Source: Paraburkholderia phosphatilytica (lineage in GTDB: Bacteria > Pseudomonadota > Gammaproteobacteria > Burkholderiales > Burkholderiaceae). From it: a stretch of 64,000 nt of DNA. Under the pieces are notes generated by a model. That model was not told where the DNA came from. It was given only the letters and a program-made list of their open reading frames with translations, and did no database searches. The stretch covers positions 62,001 to 126,000 of the forward strand of contig NZ_QQOA01000015.1 of NCBI RefSeq assembly GCF_003443895.1, read 5' to 3'. This document shows, piece by piece, positions 26,052 through 34,925 of this stretch; within the stretch, counting starts at the first letter, position 1, and each line of letters begins with the position of its first letter. The translations under genes were made by a program, and so were the position numbers.

Positions 26052-26966
26052 ATGAGCGCGAGCAACGAACTTCCTGTCTTCATCTCGGCGGGCGACATCC
26101 TGACCGACCTCGTCCGCACCGGCGATTCGTCGTGGCTGTCGCGCCCCGGCGGCGCCGGCTGGAACGTCGCGCGCGCGGTCGCGCGGCTCGGCCTGCCGAC
26201 GGCCAGCGCGGGCTCGCTCGGCGTCGACTGGTTCTCCGACGAACTGTGGGACGCGAGCGTCGCCGCGGGTCTCGACATGCGCTTCATGCAGCGCGTATCG
26301 CGCCCGCCGCTGCTCGCGATCGTGCACGAGACCCATCCGCCCACCTACTTCTTCATGGGCGACAACGGCGCCGATCTCGCGTTCGATCCCGCGCATCTGC
26401 CGGCCGGCTGGATGGAGCACGCGAAGTGGGCGCATTTCGGCTGCATCAGCCTCGTGCGCCAGCCGCTCGGCGAAACGCTCGCCACACTCGCCGCCGACCT
26501 GCGCGCGCGCGGCGTGAAGATCAGCTTCGACCCGAATTACCGCAATCTGATGGAGCACGGCTACGAGCCGACGCTGCGCCGGATGGCCGCGCTCGCCGAT
26601 CTGATCAAGGTCTCCGACGAAGACCTGCGGATGCTGTTCAAAGGCCTGAGCGAAGCGGACGCGCTCACGCGCATCCACGAGATGAATCCGGCCGCGACGG
26701 TGCTGCTCACGCGCGGCTCGGACACGGCCACGTTGATCGTCGGCGACGAGCGCTTCGAGGCGCGCCCGCCGCGCGTGGAAGTGGCGGATACCGTCGGTGC
26801 CGGCGATGCGTCGATCGGCGGGCTGCTCTACAGCCTGATGGCGGCGCCGCAGCGCGGCTGGCCGGAGCATCTCGCGTTCGCGCTCGCGGCTGGCGCGGCC
26901 GCGTGCCGCCATTCGGGCGCGCATTCGCCGTCGCTCGACGAAGTGGTCGCGCTGCTGTCCGCCTGA
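26052..26966 (+). CDS. PfkB-family carbohydrate kinase
   Basis: A 304-residue ribokinase-like sugar kinase, third gene of the LacI-AGE-PfkB operon. Seen: the N-terminal glycine pair RPGGAGWNVARAVARLG, the IKVSDEDLRML region, the LLTRGSDTATL strand and the ATP/anion-hole motif DTVGAGDASIGG with its catalytic Asp. Fructokinase is the plausible role given the AGE isomerase, but the substrate is not determined by motif. ATG at 26052 is chosen with GGTGAG upstream; the frame is open 5' through the preceding gene. Confidence 0.88.
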   Translation: MSASNELPVFISAGDILTDLVRTGDSSWLSRPGGAGWNVARAVARLGLPTASAGSLGVDWFSDELWDASVAAGLDMRFMQRVSRPPLLAIVHETHPPTYFFMGDNGADLAFDPAHLPAGWMEHAKWAHFGCISLVRQPLGETLATLAADLRARGVKISFDPNYRNLMEHGYEPTLRRMAALADLIKVSDEDLRMLFKGLSEADALTRIHEMNPAATVLLTRGSDTATLIVGDERFEARPPRVEVADTVGAGDASIGGLLYSLMAAPQRGWPEHLAFALAAGAAACRHSGAHSPSLDEVVALLSA

Positions 26967-27007
26967 ACGTCCACCGGAACGTCCATCTGAGTGCCCTCGT
27001 AACATCG

Positions 27008-27038
27008 GAACATGACGGCCCACGCGGCCGTCATGTTC
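27008..27038. terminator. Perfect 12-bp inverted repeat, probable terminator
   Basis: GAACATGACGGC (27008-27019) and GCCGTCATGTTC (27027-27038) pair without mismatch around CCACGCG. It stands 42 bases after the PfkB stop. No T run follows on either strand, so it may be a Rho-assisted end, an mRNA-stabilising hairpin or a protein site. Confidence 0.5.
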
Positions 27039-27078
27039 AAGTGCTACGATGAAATCTCCTCCTTGCAGGAGAGGCATC

Positions 27079-27300
27079 ATGGACGACCTCACCTACACCA
27101 AAGGCATCTACACGGCCACCGCCGCGGTGCGCCCGGTCGGGCAGGGCCAGTTCCAGGGCGTTGTAACGCTCGCGCGCGACGAAGGCAGCGAGACCGAAAA
27201 CACGGTCTACGAAGTCGAGTCGGCCTCGCCGAGCGAAGCGGAAGCACTCGAGGAAGCGAAGGCGCTCGCGCATCGCATCCTCGGCGAGATCGAACTGTAG
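27079..27300 (+). CDS. Small acidic protein of unknown function
   Basis: A 73-residue protein, MDDLTYTKGIYTATAAV at the start, with a beta-rich first half and an acidic Glu/Ala helix at the end (SEAEALEEAKALAHRIL). A strong ribosome site AGGAGAGG (27067-27074) supports the ATG at 27079. I recognise no family. It is followed after 64 bases by another small gene with an SD of its own; both probably are transcribed together, separate from the sugar operon. Confidence 0.7.
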   Translation: MDDLTYTKGIYTATAAVRPVGQGQFQGVVTLARDEGSETENTVYEVESASPSEAEALEEAKALAHRILGEIEL

Positions 27301-27364
27301 GAGGCGCGTGGCGCGCCGCTTGCGGCACGTCACAGGTTCTTCGACGAACCCGCTGGAGACGGCG

Positions 27365-27613
27365 ATGATGACAGATCAGCTCTTCCTCTATGGCGTCTAC
27401 TCGATCCACGTCCGGCCGCTCGCGCTGCAAGGCGCGCGCTGGGACGCCGAGTACGAGATCCGGCACAACGAAAAGACGGTGCAGAAGTGGTTGACGGTGG
27501 GCGGCGACGCCGGCTACGACGACGAAGCGACCGCGGTGGACTTCGCGCACCGCCAGGCCGTGATCGACATCGAGCACGGCGCCGGCATCCCGAAGCCGCG
27601 CGCCTTTCCGTGA
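27365..27613 (+). CDS. Small protein of unknown function
   Basis: An 82-residue protein (MMTDQLFLYGVYSIHVRPL) with a predicted beta-strand start and a helix near the end (DEATAVDFAHRQAVIDIE). GGAG at 27355 supports ATG 27365 or 27368. Its general plan of strands then an Ala/Glu/Asp-rich helix resembles the preceding 73-residue protein, but no residue-level homology is clear. Function unknown. Confidence 0.68.
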   Translation: MMTDQLFLYGVYSIHVRPLALQGARWDAEYEIRHNEKTVQKWLTVGGDAGYDDEATAVDFAHRQAVIDIEHGAGIPKPRAFP

Positions 27614-27750
27614 CCTGACGCGTCGCTTCGCGCTCGCCGGAAGAATCGCGTTCACACGGCGCGTTCAGCACGCGCCCGTGCCGACGCGCGGCATTCCGCT
27701 GCCCGCGTCCTGGTGCTACGCTTGCCGCGTTCTCATCCCGCGAGCAGGCA

Positions 27751-28713
27751 ATGGCCGTCAACGACCCCATCGACGAATCCCAGGCGGTCTTTCAGCGCAC
27801 CACGCGGCACGGCGTCGCGCAGATCCAGGCCGGCTCGCGCAAGATCATTGTGCACGGCCTGCCGGAGCACCGCTTCGGCGACCTCTATCACGCCGCGCTG
27901 AACGTCAGCTGGCCGCTGTTCTTCTCGTCGCTCGGCGCGCTGTTCCTGCTGCTCAACACCGTCTTCGCCGTGCTGTTCCAGCTCGGCGCCGCGCCGATCG
28001 CCAACCAGTTTCCGCAGGGCTTCCTCGGCGCGTTCTTCTTCAGCGTCGAGACGCTCGCGACGGTCGGCTACGGCGACATGCATCCGCAGACCCTCTACGC
28101 GCATGTCATCGCGACGCTCGAAATCTTCGTGGGGATGTCGTCGATTGCGTTGGCGACGGGGCTGATCTTCGCGCGCTTCTCGCGCCCGCGCGCGAAGATC
28201 ATGTTCGCCCGCTACGCGGTCGTGCATCCGGTGGAAGGCCGCCGAACGCTGATGGTGCGCGCCGCCAACGAGCGCCAGAACGTGATCTCGGAAGCGCGCG
28301 CGCGGCTGCGCCTGCTGCGGGTCGAGACGAGCGCCGAGGGCTACACGCTGCGCAAGCTGCACGACCTCACGCTGGTGCGCGACCAGCATCCGATCTTCCA
28401 GCTCGGCTGGAACCTGATGCACGTGATCGACGAAGCGAGCCCGCTGTTCGGCGAAACGGCCGAAAGTCTGGACCGCTGCCGCGCGATGCTGCTGCTCACC
28501 ATCGAAGGTTCGGACGAGACCACGTCGCAGACCATGACCGCCCGCTACGCGTGGAAGGTCGGCAATGTCCGCTGGCATCACCGCTATGTCGATCTGATGT
28601 ACGAGGAAGACGGCGTCGAGCACATCGACTACCACAACTTCGACGAAGTCATAGCGCTCGACGAAGCGACACCGTCGCCCGGACCGACGCCTTCCGCGCA
28701 GGGCGTGTTCTGA
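27751..28713 (+). CDS. Inward-rectifier potassium channel of the KirBac type
   Basis: A 320-residue homotetrameric K+ channel subunit. Slide helix LYHAALNVSWPLFFSS, outer helix (about 54-80), pore helix and selectivity filter TVGYGD (104-109), inner helix ATLEIFVGMSSIALATGLIF, then the cytoplasmic immunoglobulin-like domain (about 150-300) with KIMFARYAVVHPVEGRRTLMVRAAN. This is the architecture of KirBac1.1 from B. pseudomallei, of similar length. GAGCAGG precedes the ATG. It stands alone; bacterial Kir channels are inhibited by PIP2 and gated by pH in vitro, but their role in the cell is unclear. Confidence 0.95.
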   Translation: MAVNDPIDESQAVFQRTTRHGVAQIQAGSRKIIVHGLPEHRFGDLYHAALNVSWPLFFSSLGALFLLLNTVFAVLFQLGAAPIANQFPQGFLGAFFFSVETLATVGYGDMHPQTLYAHVIATLEIFVGMSSIALATGLIFARFSRPRAKIMFARYAVVHPVEGRRTLMVRAANERQNVISEARARLRLLRVETSAEGYTLRKLHDLTLVRDQHPIFQLGWNLMHVIDEASPLFGETAESLDRCRAMLLLTIEGSDETTSQTMTARYAWKVGNVRWHHRYVDLMYEEDGVEHIDYHNFDEVIALDEATPSPGPTPSAQGVF

Positions 28714-28877
28714 GGGTTTCCACGGCGGGGTTCGATCGCGAGAAAAATTTCACTCGAAGTTCCGCGCGCCAAAATCATTCCTTGCCGACTCTGCCGCGCA
28801 CTCAAGCAAATTTGCAATAAATTGCTCGCCCGTGTGCCCAACAATCCGGAGAGACCAATCAAGCTCCGGAGACAGGC

Positions 28878-31800
28878 ATGGGCGTCGACCGCCTCCCCAC
28901 CGATACGCTGAGCCCCGCGCTCGCCGACTACAAGCTCACCGACAACCTGACCGCCACGTGCGGCCGCATCTTCCTCACCGGCACCCAGGCGCTGGTGCGT
29001 CTCGTGCTGATGCAGCGCGCGCTCGATAAAGCGCGCGACCTGAACACCGCCGGCTTCATCAGCGGCTATCGCGGCTCGCCACTCGGCATGGTCGACCAGC
29101 AGCTGTGGAAAGCGAAGAAGCAGCTCACCGCGAACGACATCCGTTTTCTTCCCGCGATCAACGAAGAGCTCGGCGGCACCGCGGTGCTCGGCACGCAGCG
29201 CGTGGAATCGGACCCGGAGCGCACCGTCGATGGCGTGTTCGCGATGTGGTACGGCAAGGGGCCGGGCGTCGACCGCGCCGGCGATGCGCTGAAGCACGGC
29301 AACGCGTACGGCTCGTCGCCGCACGGCGGCGTGCTGGTGGTGGCGGGCGACGATCACGGCTGCGTGTCGTCGTCGATGCCGCATCAGAGCGACTTCGCGA
29401 TGATCGCGTGGCACATGCCGGTCGTGAATCCGTCGAACGTCGCGGACATGCTCGAGTTCGGCCTCTACGGCTGGGCGCTGTCGCGCTTCACCGGCGCGTG
29501 GGTCGGCTACAAGGCGATCTCGGAGACGGTCGAATCCGGCTCGACGGTCGACCTCGACGCGCTGCAGACCGGGTGGACGAACCCGGATGATTTTCAGCCG
29601 CCCGCCGGCGGCCTGCACAACCGCTGGCCCGATCTGCCGAGCCTCACGATCGAGCAGCGTCTGCACGCGAAGCTCGACGCGGTGCGCGCGTTCGCGCGCG
29701 CAAACAGCATCGACAGGTGGATCGCGCCGAGCCCGCGCGCGAACGTCGGCATCGTCACCTGCGGCAAGGCGCATCTCGACCTGATGGAAGCGCTGCGCCG
29801 GCTCGATCTCACCGTCGCCGATCTGGACGCGGCCGGTGTGCGCATCTACAAGGTCGGGCTGTCGTTCCCGCTGGAGATGACGCGGCTCGAACAGTTCGTC
29901 GACGGGCTCGCCGAAGTGCTCGTGATCGAAGAGAAAGGCCCGGTGATCGAGCAGCAGATCAAGGACTACCTGTACAACCGCAGCGCAGGCGCGCGGCCGG
30001 CGGTGATCGGCAAGCATGCCGCCGACGGTTCGCTCCTGCTGTCGTCGCTCGGCGAGCTGCGTCCGTCGCGCATCCTGCCGGTGTTCGCCGGCTGGCTCGC
30101 GAAGCACAAGCCGGCGCTCGACCGCCGCGAGCGCGTGGTCGATCTCGTCGCACCGCAGATCCTCTCCAACGCGGCGGACGCGGTGCGCCGCACACCGTAC
30201 TTCTGCTCGGGTTGCCCGCACAACACGTCGACGAAGGTGCCGGAAGGCTCGATCGCGCAGGCCGGCATCGGCTGCCACTTCATGGCGTCGTGGATGGAGC
30301 GCGACACGACCGGGCTGATCCAGATGGGCGGCGAAGGCGTGGACTGGGCGTCGCATTCGATGTTCACGAAAACGCGCCACGTGTTCCAGAATCTTGGCGA
30401 CGGCACCTACTTCCACTCCGGCATTCTCGCGATCCGTCAGGCGGTCGCGGCGAAGGCGAACATCACCTACAAGATCCTCTACAACGATGCGGTCGCGATG
30501 ACGGGCGGCCAGCCGGTGGACGGCAGCATCTCGGTGCCGCAGATCGCGCGGCAGGTGGAGGCGGAAGGCGTGTCGCGCTTCGTCGTGGTGAGCGACGAGC
30601 CGGAGAAGTACGACGGCCACCATGACCAGTTTCCCGACGGCACGACCTTCCACCATCGCAGCGAAATGGACACGGTGCAGCGCGAGCTGCGCGACACCGA
30701 AGGCGTGACGATCCTGATCTACGACCAGACCTGCGCGGCGGAGAAGCGCCGCCGCCGCAAGAAAGGCGAATTCCCCGACCCGGACAGGCGCCTCTTCATC
30801 AACGAAGAAGTGTGCGAAGGCTGCGGCGATTGCGGCGTGCAGTCGAACTGTCTTTCGGTGGAACCCGTCGAGACCGAACTCGGCCGCAAGCGCCGCATCG
30901 ACCAGTCGTCGTGCAACAAGGACTACTCGTGCGTGAATGGCTTCTGCCCGAGCTTCGTCACGATCGAAGGCGGCAAGCTGAAGAAGGCCGCGGGCGTCGC
31001 GTTCGATGCAGCCGCGCTCGCCGCGCGCGTCGATGCGCTGCCGGTGCCCGCGACCCATCTGGACGCCGCGCCGTACGACATTCTCGTCACCGGCGTGGGC
31101 GGCACGGGCGTCGTGACAGTCGGCGCGCTGATCAGCATGGCTGCGCACCTGGAAGGCAAGAGCGCGTCGGTGCTGGACTTCATGGGATTCGCGCAGAAGG
31201 GCGGCTCGGTGCTGTCGTTCGTGCGCTTCGCCGCGCGCGACGAATGGCTGAACCAGGTGCGTATCGATACGCAGCAGGCGGACCTGCTGCTCGCGTGCGA
31301 CATGGTGGTCGGCGCGAGCGCCGATGCATTGCAGACCGTGCGGGCAGACCGCACGCGGATCGTCGTGAACACGCATGCGATCCCGAACGCGTCGTTCGTG
31401 CAGAACCCGGATGCGAACCTGCACGCGGATGCGCTGCTCGACAAGATGCGGCACGCGGTGCGCGGCGAAGCCGCGACGGCTGCCGGCGGCGAACCGCTGT
31501 CCATGTGCGATGCGCAGTCGCTCGCCGGCAGGTTTCTCGGCGATACGATCGGCGCGAATATCCTGATGCTCGGCTTCGCGTGGCAGCTCGGGCTCGTGCC
31601 GGTGTCGTTCGCAGCGCTGATGCGCGCGATCGAGCTGAACAACGTCGCGGTCGCGGCGAACCAGCTCGCGTTCGCGGTCGGCCGTCTCGCGGCAGCGGAC
31701 CCGGCGGCGCTCGACGCGCTGTGGGCGCAGCGTCACAGCGCACAACCGGAGCTCGCACCCGACACGGTCGAGCGGATCGTCGCGGATCGCGAGGCGCGGC

Positions 31801-32489
31801 TCGCCGCGTATGGCGGCAGCGCATACGTGAAGCGCTATCGCGCGCTCGTCGACGCGGCGCGCGCGGCGGAGCGCGCAACGGGTTCCGATGCGCTGTCGCG
31901 CGCGGTCGCGACCACGTTCTATCGCCTGCTCGCGGTGAAGGACGAATACGAAGTGGCGCGCCTGCATACCGACCCGGCGTTTCGCGCATCGCTCGAAGCG
32001 CAGTTCGAAGGCTCAGCGGGCAAGGACTTCACCGTGAAGTTCAATCTCGCGCCGCCAACGCTGTCGCGCGCAAAACACGGCGACGTGCCACGCAAGCGTC
32101 AGTTCGGACAGTGGATGTGGCCGGCGCTGGGCATGCTCGCGAAGTGGCGCGGGCTGCGCGGCACCGCACTCGATCCGTTCGGCCGCACGACCGAACGCCG
32201 GATGGAACGCGCGCTCGCCGATGATTACGAGCTCACGCTGGCGCGTGCTTTCTCTTCAGTCGATGCGGACAACGTCGAAGCGTTCGCGCAGTTTGCGGCG
32301 CTGCACGCACGCGTGCGCGGATACGGTCACGTGAAGCTCGCGAATCTCGCGGGCGTGAAGCGCGGCGAACGCGAGCAGGCGAAGCGGCTCGGCATCGACG
32401 CGGCGACGAGCCCTGCGGTGCAACGCGCGCTCGATGAAGTGAAAGGCGCCGGCCAGTTGCGCGGGATTCCGGTGGTGGTGGCGAAGTAG
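28878..32489 (+). CDS. Fused indolepyruvate ferredoxin oxidoreductase
   Basis: A 1203-residue thiamine-diphosphate 2-oxoacid oxidoreductase of the single-chain IOR type, which oxidatively decarboxylates arylpyruvates or branched-chain 2-oxoacids to acyl-CoA. Segments: pyrimidine-binding domain near the N-terminus (FISGYRGSPLGMVDQQL), TPP/Mg region GEGVDWASHS and YNDAVAMTGGQPVDG (about 490-550), ferredoxin-like cysteines CEGCGDCGVQSNC and CNKDYSCVNGFC (about 650-690), and the gamma-type domain GVGGTGVVTVGALISMAAH (about 735). The lone start at 28878 follows two SD-like TCCGGAGA blocks (around 28847 and 28864). In Burkholderiales it is often linked to phenylalanine or leucine breakdown. Confidence 0.93.
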   Translation: MGVDRLPTDTLSPALADYKLTDNLTATCGRIFLTGTQALVRLVLMQRALDKARDLNTAGFISGYRGSPLGMVDQQLWKAKKQLTANDIRFLPAINEELGGTAVLGTQRVESDPERTVDGVFAMWYGKGPGVDRAGDALKHGNAYGSSPHGGVLVVAGDDHGCVSSSMPHQSDFAMIAWHMPVVNPSNVADMLEFGLYGWALSRFTGAWVGYKAISETVESGSTVDLDALQTGWTNPDDFQPPAGGLHNRWPDLPSLTIEQRLHAKLDAVRAFARANSIDRWIAPSPRANVGIVTCGKAHLDLMEALRRLDLTVADLDAAGVRIYKVGLSFPLEMTRLEQFVDGLAEVLVIEEKGPVIEQQIKDYLYNRSAGARPAVIGKHAADGSLLLSSLGELRPSRILPVFAGWLAKHKPALDRRERVVDLVAPQILSNAADAVRRTPYFCSGCPHNTSTKVPEGSIAQAGIGCHFMASWMERDTTGLIQMGGEGVDWASHSMFTKTRHVFQNLGDGTYFHSGILAIRQAVAAKANITYKILYNDAVAMTGGQPVDGSISVPQIARQVEAEGVSRFVVVSDEPEKYDGHHDQFPDGTTFHHRSEMDTVQRELRDTEGVTILIYDQTCAAEKRRRRKKGEFPDPDRRLFINEEVCEGCGDCGVQSNCLSVEPVETELGRKRRIDQSSCNKDYSCVNGFCPSFVTIEGGKLKKAAGVAFDAAALAARVDALPVPATHLDAAPYDILVTGVGGTGVVTVGALISMAAHLEGKSASVLDFMGFAQKGGSVLSFVRFAARDEWLNQVRIDTQQADLLLACDMVVGASADALQTVRADRTRIVVNTHAIPNASFVQNPDANLHADALLDKMRHAVRGEAATAAGGEPLSMCDAQSLAGRFLGDTIGANILMLGFAWQLGLVPVSFAALMRAIELNNVAVAANQLAFAVGRLAAADPAALDALWAQRHSAQPELAPDTVERIVADREARLAAYGGSAYVKRYRALVDAARAAERATGSDALSRAVATTFYRLLAVKDEYEVARLHTDPAFRASLEAQFEGSAGKDFTVKFNLAPPTLSRAKHGDVPRKRQFGQWMWPALGMLAKWRGLRGTALDPFGRTTERRMERALADDYELTLARAFSSVDADNVEAFAQFAALHARVRGYGHVKLANLAGVKRGEREQAKRLGIDAATSPAVQRALDEVKGAGQLRGIPVVVAK

Positions 32490-32511
32490 TTTCTGGCGGC
32501 GGCTGTGTTGC

Positions 32512-33219
32512 TTAACGCTGCGCGAGCAGCCGCTTCACCTTCGCTACCGCTTCGCGATCGACGGGCGCAAGCCCGTTGCCGCCCACCCGCACGCCCGAAC
32601 CGAAGTGCACCGCCCGCACACCCGTGCGCGCCACGAAGCCGGCCACCGCATCGGCGGTGAGGCCGGCGCCCGCCAGCACGGTGCACGTCGAGCCTTCGGT
32701 TGTTCGCAGCAACGCGCGGATCGTATCTTCGGCCAGCAGCACCGAAGGCTTGCCGCCCGAGGTCAGCACGTTCGTGATCGCGTCGAAGCGCAGCAGCACG
32801 TCGAGCGCTTCGTGCAGGTCTCGGGCTTCGTCGAATGCGCGATGGAAGGTGATCGCGAGCCGTCCGTCGGCCGCATCGATCAAGCGCTTGAGGCCCTCGG
32901 TATCCACTTCACGCGACGGTGTCAGCATGCCGATCACCACGCCGTTCGCGCCGGCCGCCGCGGCGGCGTTCACGTCGCGCGCCATCACCGCATGGTCGTC
33001 CGCATCGAACACGAACGCGCGGCTGTGCGGCCGCACGATCACGTTCACCGGAATCGCCACCGCGTCGACCACGGCTTCGATCAGCCCGACGCTCGGCGTG
33101 AGGCCGCCCTCGCCCATCGCGGTGACGAGTTCGAGCCGGTCCGCGCCGCCCGCTTCGGCGAGCTTCGCGTCCGCGACCGTGGTCGCGATGATTTCGAGCA
33201 ACGGGGATTCGAATGACAT
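32512..33219 (-). CDS. cutC: Copper homeostasis protein CutC
   Basis: A 235-residue TIM-barrel protein of the CutC family: LLEIIATTVADAKLAEAGGADRLEL, GGLTPSVGLIEAV, VNVIVRPHSRAFVFD, ITFHRAFDEARD, LTSGGKPSVLLAED and HFGSGVR. The conserved motifs line the barrel opening. Linked genetically to copper tolerance in E. coli, though the biochemical activity remains open. The ATG at 33219 (MSFESPLLE) is preferred; the TTG at 33246 adds nine Arg-rich residues. It converges with the oxidoreductase gene. Confidence 0.93.
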   Translation of the reverse strand: MSFESPLLEIIATTVADAKLAEAGGADRLELVTAMGEGGLTPSVGLIEAVVDAVAIPVNVIVRPHSRAFVFDADDHAVMARDVNAAAAAGANGVVIGMLTPSREVDTEGLKRLIDAADGRLAITFHRAFDEARDLHEALDVLLRFDAITNVLTSGGKPSVLLAEDTIRALLRTTEGSTCTVLAGAGLTADAVAGFVARTGVRAVHFGSGVRVGGNGLAPVDREAVAKVKRLLAQR

Positions 33220-33286
33220 GGCTGGCAAGGAGCACCGACGCCGCAACCGGCAACGGCGCCCATGGTAGACGAGCGCATCCGCCGCG

Positions 33287-34567
33287 TCACGCCGGCGCGA
33301 TGTCCTCGTGCCAGTCGATATCGCCGCACAGCACGCACATCTGCTCGCCGATACGCGTCGCGAGCGACAGCGTCACGCACGGCACCGCCTCGTTGATCGA
33401 CAGATACGGGCGCGTCACGTGCACGCGCTCCGGCGCTTCGATCGCGGTATGGAAGTACGGCCGGCGCAGCCAGTTCGCGCCCTGCGCGTCCGCGAGCGGC
33501 AGGAAGCGCGTTTCGTGCGACGCGCGGTCCGCGCGCAGCACGACGTTGCGGCCCGCCTGACGTCCGCGCGCATCGAGCAGGAAGCAGCGCGCGGCATCGT
33601 CGAGCGCGAGGAAATTCCAGCAGACTTCCTCGAGCGGCTCGCCTGCCACCAGACGCTCCGCCGCGCGCTCGAACGCACGGATGTACGGCGCAAGACGCGT
33701 CGCGTTACGGCGGGCGCGCTCCTCCGTCAGCGCGCGATAGCGCTCGGTCACATCGGCGATGCACTCGGTCGCGTGCACGCTGTCGGCGAGCCCCGGGTTC
33801 GGGCGGCCGAAGAAAAAGCCCTGCACGAAATCCGCATCGCAGCCGAGCGCGAGCTGCGCTTCGTGCTCGGTCTCCACGCCTTCGATCAGCACCAGCTTGC
33901 CCGCTTCGTGCAGCAGCGAGACGAGCCCCGGCAGGATCGTTGCCATGTCGGCGCGATGCGCGGCATGCGACAGCATGATGCGATCGAGTTTCACGATATC
34001 CGGGTTCAGCTGCCAGATGCGTTCGATGTTCGAATGGCCGGCGCCGAAGTCGTCGAGCGCAATCAGGAAACCTCGGTCGCGGAACTGCTTCACGGCATCG
34101 GCGAGACGGTCCAGATCTTCGGCGCGCTGCTCGAGCACTTCGAGCACGATGCGGCGCGGCGGCAGTTCGAGCCGGCGCAGATTCGCGAGCAGCGCCGCAG
34201 CGTGATACGGGTCCGTCAGCGTACCGGGATGCACGTTGAGGAACAGCCACTCGCGCTCCGCGCCGAGTACGTTGAAGTTCTCCAGATGCAACGCCTGCGT
34301 GAGCCGGTCGACGTGCAGCAGGTCGCCGAAGCGCGACGCCTGGCCGAACACGTCGAGCGGCGAGACCGCGCGGTCGAGCGCGTCGTGCGAGCGCAGCAGG
34401 CCTTCGTAACCGACCGCGCGCAGGTGCGCGAGGCTGAAGACCGGCTGGAAGACGCTCGTCAGCGTGAGGTCGCCGTGCCGCGCCGAGTACCGTTGCAGCC
34501 CCGAGCTCACGCTCATCTCGAAGCCGTACGGCGATGCCGCCATTCTTTCCTGTTGCGCGATGCTCAT
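33287..34567 (-). CDS. EAL-domain phosphodiesterase with C-terminal sensor domain
   Basis: A 426-residue cytosolic protein. The EAL domain covers about residues 35-270 with a full catalytic set: YEGLLRS, LFLNVHPG, LEVLEQ, LDDFGAG, VKLDR, IEGVETE and VQGFFFGRP, so c-di-GMP hydrolysis is likely. The remaining ~150 residues (AFERAAERLVAGEPLEEVCW, FLLDARGRQAGRNVVLRAD, RPYFHTAIEAPERVHVTRPYLS) resemble the PAS/Cache-like domain of YkuI-type proteins. It diverges from the Na+/H+ antiporter region. Confidence 0.9.
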   Translation of the reverse strand: MSIAQQERMAASPYGFEMSVSSGLQRYSARHGDLTLTSVFQPVFSLAHLRAVGYEGLLRSHDALDRAVSPLDVFGQASRFGDLLHVDRLTQALHLENFNVLGAEREWLFLNVHPGTLTDPYHAAALLANLRRLELPPRRIVLEVLEQRAEDLDRLADAVKQFRDRGFLIALDDFGAGHSNIERIWQLNPDIVKLDRIMLSHAAHRADMATILPGLVSLLHEAGKLVLIEGVETEHEAQLALGCDADFVQGFFFGRPNPGLADSVHATECIADVTERYRALTEERARRNATRLAPYIRAFERAAERLVAGEPLEEVCWNFLALDDAARCFLLDARGRQAGRNVVLRADRASHETRFLPLADAQGANWLRRPYFHTAIEAPERVHVTRPYLSINEAVPCVTLSLATRIGEQMCVLCGDIDWHEDIAPA

Positions 34568-34925
34568 GCGTTCCTCTCAGGTATCCGTTCGCGACGGCCT
34601 GTCTTTCTTCAATCTGCGTCAGAGGCCGCTATTAAGCAAGGTCCGTGCACGCGCTGCCGCACACTTGCACGATCATTTGACCTGCGGTTGCACCGGTACA
34701 AGCTTCGCGCATCGCGGCGGGGCGCGCGACGCACCGCTTCGGTGCAGTCTGTGGCCTGGAAAGGCGGTGTTGCGCCGTCGGCCGGATGCGCGGTTTGCGA
34801 TCGGCTTTCATCGTGGCGGGCTACACTGTCGCGCGGCGCTTTGTCGTCCCGTTATGTCGTCTTGCTTCGTCATCGCTTCCTGCGCCATTCGCGTATTCCT
34901 TCTGCGTCGCCGCACGCCCGGTCCG
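34568..34925. other. Intergenic region between EAL gene and antiporter
   Basis: 358 bases shared by divergent genes. I see no structural RNA or clear operator. A frame continuous with the antiporter runs through it from 34464, with possible starts such as 34854 (MSSCFVIASC), but those residues do not match the antiporter family. Confidence 0.5.

Noticed and set aside
28629..31967. A 1112-codon minus-strand frame
   Set aside because: It is the antisense shadow of the indolepyruvate oxidoreductase; the product has only His/Arg/Ala-rich low-complexity sequence.
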